Below, one piece after another: positions 1-5,060 of a DNA stretch of 5,060 nt. A model generated the notes under the pieces. It was given only the letters and a program-made list of their open reading frames with translations. It did not search any database and was not told the origin of the DNA. The DNA comes from Pseudomonadota bacterium (GTDB lineage: Bacteria > Pseudomonadota > Alphaproteobacteria > Sphingomonadales > Sphingomonadaceae), in the NCBI GenBank assembly GCA_023390675.1, contig JAEWCK010000152.1, forward strand, positions 1 through 5,060. Reading direction: 5' to 3'. How positions within the stretch are numbered: position 1 is the stretch's first letter; each line of letters begins with the position of its first letter. The position numbers were made by a program, and so were the translations under genes.

Positions 1-1011
1 CTGCTGACTCTGCTCTTTCCCGCGGCGATGTTGGCGCTCTATGCCGGGCTCGACCGCGATTGGCGCTTCCGCCTGGTGCCCGTGACGGTGGCGTTCGTCA
101 GCGCGTCGGCCATTCTCGGTGTTTTCCAGATGGCGGCGGGCGAGGGCAGCGCGGCCTACTTCTTCAGCATCACGCATGCCGGCTCCCCGGTCGGCATCTT
201 CGCCAATCGCAACCATCAAGGAACGCTGCTCGCCGCGGCGCTTCCGATCCTCCGTCTCTGGACGCTGTTTCCGACCGCCAGCCCCGAATATAAAAGGGCG
301 CGCGACTGGTTTGCCGCGGCGCTTGCGCTGTTCTTCATCGCGCTCATCATCGTCACCGGTTCGCGGGCGGGCGTCGTTGCGGCGGGGATCGGCATCGTGG
401 GGGCCATCCTGATCGTCCCGCCCCGGGGCGGCCGTGCGCGAAACCCGGGGCGGCGCTGGCTGACCGTGGCCATGGTAGCCGCGCCGGTCCTTGTCGCCGG
501 CGCGGTGCTGCTGCTCGGCCGCGGCGTCGCGTTCGACCGCATGTTTCGTCCCGATGCGCTGGCGGATGCGCGGTTCGACGGCCTTCCAGTGGTGCTCAGG
601 CTGATCGGTCAGTTCTTCCCCTTCGGTGCCGGCTTCGGCACGTTCGACCCGGTTTTCCGGATGGCTGAGCCCGAGGCGATGCTGTCTCCGGCCTATTTCA
701 ACCATGCACACGACGACCTGCTCGAGATTGTGCTCGACGGCGGGCTGCCCGCACTTCTGCTGCTCGTGCTCTTCCTTGGCTGGGGCGTGTGGCGCGCGTT
801 GCGGCTGATCCGAGCGAAAGCGGGGCCGGGCGACTGGCTCGACCTCGCGCTCAGCCGGGCAGCGGGCGTCGTCCTGGTGATCCTGCTGTTCGCGAGCACG
901 GTCGACTATCCGCTGCGCACCCCCGCGATGGCGGCGTTCGCGGCGCTCGCCTGTGGCTGGTTCACGGCGTGGCGAGGACGTGGGCAGGAGTCGACGGAAG
1001 CGGCGCTATAG
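1..1011 (+). CDS. O-antigen ligase/polymerase family membrane protein (5' end missing)
   Basis: The reading frame is open from the first base of the window to a TAG at 1009-1011, so 336 residues are visible and the true start lies upstream; family members are usually about 400-450 residues. It is strongly hydrophobic, with several membrane segments (for example around 76-135, 313-358, 367-417, 457-516, 733-800 and 856-900). Family signatures seen are NRNHQG (205-222), GSRAG (358-372), a Gly/Phe-rich FPFGAGFGTF (616-645), NHAHDD followed by LLEIVLDGG (700-744) and DYPLRTP (904-924). In the Wzy_C/WaaL family, conserved Arg and periplasmic-loop His residues support transfer of undecaprenyl-linked glycans. 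Being next to OPX and Wzc-like genes favours a capsule/EPS polymerase or ligase acting at the periplasmic face of the inner membrane. Sequence alone does not separate polymerase from ligase. The ATG at 28-30 is probably internal, because coding-like sequence continues upstream of it. Confidence 0.88.
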   Translation: MLTLLFPAAMLALYAGLDRDWRFRLVPVTVAFVSASAILGVFQMAAGEGSAAYFFSITHAGSPVGIFANRNHQGTLLAAALPILRLWTLFPTASPEYKRARDWFAAALALFFIALIIVTGSRAGVVAAGIGIVGAILIVPPRGGRARNPGRRWLTVAMVAAPVLVAGAVLLLGRGVAFDRMFRPDALADARFDGLPVVLRLIGQFFPFGAGFGTFDPVFRMAEPEAMLSPAYFNHAHDDLLEIVLDGGLPALLLLVLFLGWGVWRALRLIRAKAGPGDWLDLALSRAAGVVLVILLFASTVDYPLRTPAMAAFAALACGWFTAWRGRGQESTEAAL

Positions 1012-1042
1012 AATACGCTACGCGTTGCAATTCGGGTTTCCC

Positions 1043-1060
1043 GCCGCTACCGGAAGCGGC
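1043..1060. repeat. small inverted repeat in the ligase-OPX gap
   Basis: GCCGCT (1043-1048) and AGCGGC (1055-1060) form a perfect 6-bp stem around a 6-nt loop (ACCGGA). It lies in the 91-nt gap between the ligase stop and the OPX start. No T-run follows, so it does not look like a standard intrinsic terminator. It may be an mRNA-processing or attenuation structure, or chance in GC-rich DNA. No convincing sigma-70-type promoter was seen in this gap. Confidence 0.35.
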
Positions 1061-1102
1061 GAGAGCGGCCTGAGCTTGGGCAGGGAATCGGGTTCCAGTG
1101 AA

Positions 1103-1810
1103 ATGAAATTGCGGTATTATCTTGCGGGCGCGATGGCGTTCGCGGCGTCGGGCTGCGCGGATCAGAAATTCGTGGGCCGCCCGGGCCTCGAAGTCGTGTC
1201 CAACAGCGCGTTGCCGGCGCCCGATCGCAGCGATCTGATTGCGCCGCAGCGCCCTTATCTGATCGGCCCGTTCGACAAGCTTTCGGTCGAGGTCTACGGG
1301 CTGCCCGACCTGACGCGTACGGTTCAGGCTGACGCCAGCGGCCGCGTCTCGCTGCCGCTCGCCGGCGATCTCGAAGCCGCCGGCAAGACCCCGGGGGAAT
1401 TGGCCAAGGAAATCACTGCGCGGCTGCGCGGCCAATATATCCGCGATCCGCAAGTGACGGTGAACCTCACCGAGACGATAAGCCAGCTCGTCACCGTCGA
1501 AGGCGAAGTGAAGATGCCCGGCCTGTATCCTGTGGTTGGCTCGATGACGCTCATTCGCGCGGTCGCCAAGGCGCAGGGCACGACCGAGTTCGCCAAGGAC
1601 GAGATGGTCGTCGTGATGCGCCGTGTGAACGGCCAGGACATGGCTGCGCTCTATGACCTGCGTGCGATCCGGCTGGGCATGTATCCCGATCCCGAGATCT
1701 ACGCGAACGACGTGATCCTCGTCGGCGAATCGCGTGCGCGCCGGATCTTCCAGAGCATCGTTCAGGCGTCTCCGTTGCTGACGGCGCCGATTATCGCGCT
1801 CCTGCGATAA
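1103..1810 (+). CDS. polysaccharide export (OPX) lipoprotein, GumB/Wza-like
   Basis: A 235-residue outer-membrane export protein. The ATG at 1103 was chosen because it gives a lipoprotein signal: MKLRYY, a hydrophobic stretch, then ASGC with the lipidated Cys at residue 18. The frame is open upstream, but a TTG at 1076 would spoil that N-terminus. The -3 lipobox residue is Ala rather than the commoner Leu. The Shine-Dalgarno is weak: AGGGAA at 1082-1087 is about 15 nt away. A Poly_export-type domain spans about residues 50-122 (YLIGPFDKLSVEVYG, then GRVSLPLAG and RDPQVTV). An SLBB-like segment follows at about 128-175 (VTVEGEVKMPGLYP, then LIRAVAKAQG). Residues 212-235 form a hydrophobic tail that could be the outer-membrane helix seen at the C-terminus of Wza. 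The protein is much shorter than E. coli Wza (about 380 aa) and close to Xanthomonas GumB. It ends 16 nt before the kinase start, so the two are probably co-transcribed and act as one trans-envelope export complex. Confidence 0.93.
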   Translation: MKLRYYLAGAMAFAASGCADQKFVGRPGLEVVSNSALPAPDRSDLIAPQRPYLIGPFDKLSVEVYGLPDLTRTVQADASGRVSLPLAGDLEAAGKTPGELAKEITARLRGQYIRDPQVTVNLTETISQLVTVEGEVKMPGLYPVVGSMTLIRAVAKAQGTTEFAKDEMVVVMRRVNGQDMAALYDLRAIRLGMYPDPEIYANDVILVGESRARRIFQSIVQASPLLTAPIIALLR

Positions 1811-1826
1811 CCCTATTGGATACCCG

Positions 1827-4046
1827 ATGAACCAGATCGATTTCCCGCGCGACACCGGCCCCGTACTTCACAACGGGGATTCCGCGCGCGCCGTTCGCAA
1901 TATCGTCCCCGAGGGAGAGGAAGCGGGCGCGAGTGCGCTGTTCGCACAGTATCTCTCCATCCTGCGGCGCAGGAAATGGGTGATCATCGGCATCGTGATC
2001 GGGTGCCTGCTCGCCGGCCTGACGCTCACGATGCTCCGCAAGCCGAGCTACACCGCTTCGGCGACGCTCGAGATCAAGCGCGAGGACAACCGGCTCGTCA
2101 CCGTCGGCAACAAGAACGATCCGGCGCCGGTCGACCAGGAATTCTACCAGACGCAATATGGCCTGCTCCAGTCCAAGACGCTGGCAGAACGCGTCTCGAC
2201 CGAGCTCAAGCTGTTCGACGACATCAAGTTCTTCGAGATGTTCAGGCCGAACCTGGCGGCCAAGTGGTTCCGCGAAGGCCGCGTCGTCGCCGGCGCGTCG
2301 ACCCGCGAGCAGCGGATCGACGAAACGGGCGACGCCTTGCTGAACCAGTTCGTGGTTTCGCCCGAGCGTCTCTCGCGCCTGGTCAAGATCCGGTTCGTCA
2401 GCCCCGATCCCGCGCTCTCGCAGCGCGTCGTCAACGCCTGGGCGGCGGCGTATATCGAAATCACGCTGGAACGGAATTTCGAGGGCACTTCCTATGCCCG
2501 CAATTTCCTCGAACGCCGCCTTCAGCAACTCCAGACCCGCATCGACGAATCCGAGCGTCGCGCGGTCGATTATGCGTCGCGCGAGCAGATCATCAATCTG
2601 CCCGCGGGCACGCCCGCCACGGGGGAGCAGGGATCGGGCGAGCGTTCGCTCCTTGCCGACGATCTCTCCGCGCTGAATCGCGAGCTCGCCAGTGCGACCG
2701 CGGATCGCGTGCGGGCGCAGAGCCGCCTGGGCGCGGGCGGCGCCGTGAGTGAAGTGCTCGACAACCAGGCGATCTCGAACCTGCGCGGCCGCCGCGCGGA
2801 GCTCGCCGCCGAATATTCGCGGCTGATGATCCAGTTCGAGCCCGGCTATCCGCCGGCGCGTGCGATCAAATCGCAGATGGATCAGCTCGACAGCGCGATC
2901 GCGCGCGAAGTGTCCCGCGTCGATACCACGCTGAAGAAGACCTACGACGCCAGCGTCGCGCGCGAGCAGGAACTGCAACAGCGGGTTAACCAGCTCAAGT
3001 CGGGGATGCTCGACCTGCGCCGGCGCAGCATCCAGTACAATATCTATCAGCGCGACGTGGACACCAACCGCCAACTCTATGACGCGCTGCTGCAGCGCTA
3101 CAAGGAGATCGGCGTTGCGGGCGGCGTTGGCGTCAACAACATCTCGGTCGTCGATCCCGCCAAGCTGCCGGACCGTCCTTCGGGCCCCAGCCTGATGTTC
3201 AACATGCTGCTCGCGCTGCTCGCCGGCCTCGTCCTCGGCGCTCTGGCCGCGCTGATCCTGGAGCAGATCGACGAAGGCATCGTCGATCCGTCGGAAGTGG
3301 AGCGCGAGCTCCGCCTGCCGCTGCTCGGCACCACGCCGAGGCTTGCCGACGGCAATCCGATGGACGCGCTCCGGGATCGCCGCTCGGCGCTCGCCGAGGC
3401 CTATTTCTCGCTGCAGACGTCGCTTTCGTTCACGACCGATCACGGCGTCCCGAAGACGCTGGGCGTGACCAGTACGACGCCTGCCGAAGGCAAGACGACT
3501 TCGAGCTTTGCACTTGCGACCTCGATTGCGCGATCGAAGCGCCGCGTGCTCCTGATCGACGCCGACATGCGCTCGCCGTCGCTCCATGCGCTGCTTGGCC
3601 TCAAGAACCATCCGGGGCTCAGCAACTATCTTTCGGGCGCCGACGACTTCCGCCAGATGATCCAGCCGACCGCGATCGAAGGTCTTTCGTGCCTCACGGC
3701 CGGCCCGCAGCCGCCGAGCGCTCCCGAGCTGCTGATCAGCGAGCGTTTCGTCCGGCTGCTCGCCGAAGCCTCCGAGATTTTCGACAACATCGTGATCGAC
3801 ATGCCGCCGATCATGGGCCTCGCCGATGCGCCGCTGATCGCCGCGCGGATGGAAGGCACGGTGATGGTGGTCGAATCGCATCGTACGCAGAAGGGCATGG
3901 CGCGCGTCGCGATCAGCCGTCTGCGCGCGGCCGACGCCCATCTGGTGGGCGTGGTGCTCACCAAGTTCGATCCGAAGCGCGCCCATTATGGCTATGGCTA
4001 CGGCTATGGCTATGGATATGGCGAGACGGCGAGGAACCCGGCCTGA
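1827..4046 (+). CDS. Wzc-like polysaccharide co-polymerase with fused BY-kinase
   Basis: This 739-residue inner-membrane protein controls chain length and export of capsule/EPS and autophosphorylates on tyrosine. In order: a cytoplasmic N-terminus; a Wzz domain from about residue 36 with TM1 at about 51-70; a long periplasmic region with likely coiled coil at about 220-420; a GNVR-like segment and Pro-rich stretch (about 405-454); TM2 at about 456-478; and a cytoplasmic kinase. Kinase motifs are all present: Walker A TTPAEGKTT (550-558, Lys556), Walker A' VLLIDADMR (574-582, Asp578 and Asp580) and Walker B IVIDMPP (655-661, Asp658). The tail has six Tyr alternating with Gly (721-732), the usual phosphorylation-cluster position. 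The length matches proteobacterial Wzc (about 720 aa), with adaptor and kinase in one chain rather than split as in Firmicutes or the GelC/GelE-type sphingan loci. The site that is normally EX2RX2R reads EAYFSLQ (524-530), lacking both Arg. The ATG at 1827 has only a weak TTGGA at 1816-1820 as ribosome site; translation may be coupled to the OPX gene 16 nt upstream. Confidence 0.95.
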   Translation: MNQIDFPRDTGPVLHNGDSARAVRNIVPEGEEAGASALFAQYLSILRRRKWVIIGIVIGCLLAGLTLTMLRKPSYTASATLEIKREDNRLVTVGNKNDPAPVDQEFYQTQYGLLQSKTLAERVSTELKLFDDIKFFEMFRPNLAAKWFREGRVVAGASTREQRIDETGDALLNQFVVSPERLSRLVKIRFVSPDPALSQRVVNAWAAAYIEITLERNFEGTSYARNFLERRLQQLQTRIDESERRAVDYASREQIINLPAGTPATGEQGSGERSLLADDLSALNRELASATADRVRAQSRLGAGGAVSEVLDNQAISNLRGRRAELAAEYSRLMIQFEPGYPPARAIKSQMDQLDSAIAREVSRVDTTLKKTYDASVAREQELQQRVNQLKSGMLDLRRRSIQYNIYQRDVDTNRQLYDALLQRYKEIGVAGGVGVNNISVVDPAKLPDRPSGPSLMFNMLLALLAGLVLGALAALILEQIDEGIVDPSEVERELRLPLLGTTPRLADGNPMDALRDRRSALAEAYFSLQTSLSFTTDHGVPKTLGVTSTTPAEGKTTSSFALATSIARSKRRVLLIDADMRSPSLHALLGLKNHPGLSNYLSGADDFRQMIQPTAIEGLSCLTAGPQPPSAPELLISERFVRLLAEASEIFDNIVIDMPPIMGLADAPLIAARMEGTVMVVESHRTQKGMARVAISRLRAADAHLVGVVLTKFDPKRAHYGYGYGYGYGYGETARNPA
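3987..4022 (+). repeat. hexanucleotide tandem repeat encoding the kinase (Tyr-Gly)6 tail
   Basis: There are six consecutive in-frame copies of a TAYGGN unit: TATGGC, TATGGC, TACGGC, TATGGC, TATGGA, TATGGC. They encode Tyr721-Gly732 of the BY-kinase. Four of the six units are identical at the DNA level. Because the unit is 6 bp, gain or loss of a copy would keep the reading frame and change the number of phosphorylatable tyrosines by one. Confidence 0.9.
4031..4036 (+). promoter_or_regulatory. Shine-Dalgarno that points to a CTG start
   Basis: GAGGAA at 4031-4036 lies inside the last codons of the kinase gene, exactly 6 nt before a CTG at 4043. It is the best ribosome-binding sequence near the start of the next gene. 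The alternative starts in that frame (TTG 4061, TTG 4082, GTG 4094) lie 24 or more nt away and lack a comparably spaced purine-rich motif; the GGGG at 4075-4078 is only 3 nt from TTG 4082. Confidence 0.6.
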
Positions 4047-4051
4047 GCCGG
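4038..4051. promoter_or_regulatory. hairpin enclosing the stop/start overlap
   Basis: CCGGC (4038-4042) and GCCGG (4047-4051) form a perfect all-G/C 5-bp stem. Its 4-nt loop is CTGA (4043-4046), which holds both the kinase stop TGA and the proposed CTG start of the next gene. The GAGGAA ribosome site lies just 5' of the stem. It could influence re-initiation between the genes, but a 5-bp GC stem can also arise by chance in DNA of this composition. Confidence 0.4.
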
Positions 4052-5060
4052 CCCGCGCCCTTGGCCACCCTGTCGGGGCAATTGCGTGCTGGCGTGATCG
4101 TCGTCTGCGCGGCGCTGCTGACCTGGTTCAGCTACGGGTTCAGCCGGTCGTTCGCCGACGCGCAGGACCAGCCGGAGCGCGCGATAGCGGCGTGGCGCAC
4201 CGCACCGGCGCTGGCATCGGCGGCTGCGGTGCTCGCGGTCCAGGCGCCGAGTGCCGCTAACATGGCGCGCGCCGAGAGGCTCGCCACCGAGACGCTTCTG
4301 CGCGAGCCGAGCAACGTCGTCGCGATGCGCACGCTGGCGCTGGCGCAGGACCTCAAGGGCCAGCACAAGCGCGCGGGCGTCTTGATGGGCTATGCCGAGC
4401 GCATGTCGCGGCGGGACGTTCCGACGCAGCTCTGGTTGATCCAGGAGGCGGTGACTGCGGGGAAAATACCCGATGCGCTGCACCATTACGATCGCGCGCT
4501 GAGCACGTCCTGGAGCATGCGCGACGTGCTGCTGCCGATCCTCATCGAGGCGGCGGCCGAACCCGAGATTGCCGACCGGCTTTCGCGTCGGCTGGCCGAG
4601 CGGCCCAATTGGTGGATGCCGGCGGTGACGCGCTTCGTCACCGAGAGCAACGATCCGTCGAGCCTGGCGCTGGTGCTGCGGCGGATGAAGCTCAATCCCG
4701 CGGACGATTATGAGCGATCGCTGCTGGGCCCGGGCATCGCGCGGCTCGTGCGGAACGGTGCTTATGGCGATGCGCAACAGATCTATCTCGCGGCGCGGCC
4801 CGAGATGCGACGCGCCACGACCGTTCGCGATGGCGATTTTTCGAGCGATCCCCTGCTGCCTCCGTTCGACTGGGAGCTAGGCTCCAGCCCGGACCTCTCG
4901 GCCAACCGCGTGGCCGGCGACGGCAGCAGCGATCTCCGCCTCGAGCTGGTCGCGGCCGACGCGCATAACGGAACGGCAGCGAAGCAGCTCCTCCTGCTCG
5001 CGCCGGGACGCTACCGGCTGACCGCGCTGGTCGGGAATGTCGGGCAGGGCAGTGTACGCC
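4043..5060 (+). CDS. uncharacterised membrane-anchored helical-repeat (TPR-like) protein, 3' end missing
   Basis: The frame is open from the kinase tail to the right edge with no stop; 339 residues are visible from the CTG at 4043. That start overlaps the kinase stop as CTGA and has GAGGAA 6 nt upstream; TTG 4061, TTG 4082 or GTG 4094 are possible alternatives. Residues about 16-33 form one hydrophobic segment (AGVIVVCAALLTWFSYGF), a probable membrane anchor or uncleaved signal, so the rest is probably periplasmic. About residues 45-250 are Ala/Leu/Arg-rich and helical, with TPR-like stretches such as AERLATETLLREPSN (77-91) followed by ALAQDLKGQHKRA, and IPDALHHYDRAL (142-153). From about residue 272 (PPFDWELGSS) the character changes to beta-like, with LRLELVAAD and LLLLAPGRYRLTALV (316-330), suggesting a C-terminal beta-sandwich domain. 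The gene is not recognised by name. Position and translational overlap imply a role in the same polysaccharide assembly or export machine, perhaps as a scaffold; that is inference. Confidence 0.8.
   Translation, partial: MSRPAPLATLSGQLRAGVIVVCAALLTWFSYGFSRSFADAQDQPERAIAAWRTAPALASAAAVLAVQAPSAANMARAERLATETLLREPSNVVAMRTLALAQDLKGQHKRAGVLMGYAERMSRRDVPTQLWLIQEAVTAGKIPDALHHYDRALSTSWSMRDVLLPILIEAAAEPEIADRLSRRLAERPNWWMPAVTRFVTESNDPSSLALVLRRMKLNPADDYERSLLGPGIARLVRNGAYGDAQQIYLAARPEMRRATTVRDGDFSSDPLLPPFDWELGSSPDLSANRVAGDGSSDLRLELVAADAHNGTAAKQLLLLAPGRYRLTALVGNVGQGSVR

Noticed and set aside
1009..1053. Promoter-like words TAGAAT (1009-1014) and TTGCAA (1025-1030) after the ligase gene
   Set aside because: Neither has a partner element at the expected spacing; the 6 nt upstream (about 986-991) and downstream (about 1048-1053) positions do not resemble -35 or -10 boxes.
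953..1102. Upstream extension of the export gene to an ATG at 953
   Set aside because: It would overlap the ligase gene by 59 nt and add 50 Arg/Ser/Gly-rich residues before the lipoprotein signal, which needs to be at the N-terminus.
962..1855. A 297-codon - strand frame over the export lipoprotein gene
   Set aside because: It has the same codon-aligned antisense register as the kinase shadow and no recognisable domain; the + strand encodes clear Poly_export and SLBB-like segments.
1791..3986. A 731-codon open frame on the - strand covering nearly the whole kinase gene
   Set aside because: Its codons line up exactly with the sense codons, so an antisense stop needs a sense TTA, CTA or TCA, which are rare in this GC-rich gene. 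Its product is Arg/Asp/Ala/His-rich with no recognisable domain, while the + strand has clear kinase motifs.
3988..4260. A + strand 90-codon frame beginning with Met-Ala repeats
   Set aside because: Its start is an out-of-frame reading of the Tyr-Gly repeat (ATGGCT...), followed by Arg/Gly/Ala-rich sequence typical of a shifted frame in GC-rich DNA.
4010..4777. A 255-codon - strand frame over the fourth gene
   Set aside because: It is again codon-aligned with the sense frame and Arg-rich, and it ends at the CTA codons that the Tyr-Gly repeat creates in this frame. The + strand frame has a coherent membrane anchor and helical pattern and stays open to the window edge.

Overview
The window is a GC-rich, tightly packed stretch with all genes on the + strand. 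It encodes part of a Wzy/Wzx-type capsule or exopolysaccharide assembly and export locus. The strong G/C bias at third codon positions, and the combination of a short GumB-like export lipoprotein with a fused Wzc-type tyrosine autokinase, suggest an alphaproteobacterium, plausibly a sphingomonad. That placement is inference; nothing in the window proves the taxon.

Layout: (1) 1-1011 is the 3' part of a polytopic O-antigen ligase/polymerase-family membrane protein, cut by the left edge. (2) After a 91-nt gap with a small hairpin, 1103-1810 encodes a 235-aa outer-membrane polysaccharide export (OPX) lipoprotein with Poly_export and SLBB-type regions. (3) After 16 nt, 1827-4046 encodes a complete 739-aa bacterial tyrosine (BY) kinase/chain-length regulator. 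It has a Wzz domain, coiled coil, two membrane helices, Walker A, A' and B motifs and a C-terminal Tyr-Gly repeat. (4) An unrecognised membrane-anchored, helical-repeat-like protein follows. It overlaps the kinase stop codon, apparently starts at a CTG, and runs off the right edge (4043-5060).

Proposed joint action: the ligase/polymerase-family protein joins or transfers sugar repeat units at the periplasmic face of the inner membrane. The Wzc-like protein sets chain length and gates export by cycles of Tyr phosphorylation. The OPX lipoprotein carries the chain to the outer membrane. The fourth protein is probably an accessory periplasmic factor of the same machine, judged only from its position and N-terminal anchor. 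No cognate phosphatase, flippase or glycosyltransferase lies in the window.

No RNA gene, mobile element, CRISPR array, attachment site or convincing terminator was seen. The most interesting local signals are the hexanucleotide repeat encoding the kinase tyrosine tail, the CTGA stop/start overlap sitting in a hairpin loop behind a good Shine-Dalgarno sequence, and the loss of both arginines at the kinase position that normally reads EX2RX2R.
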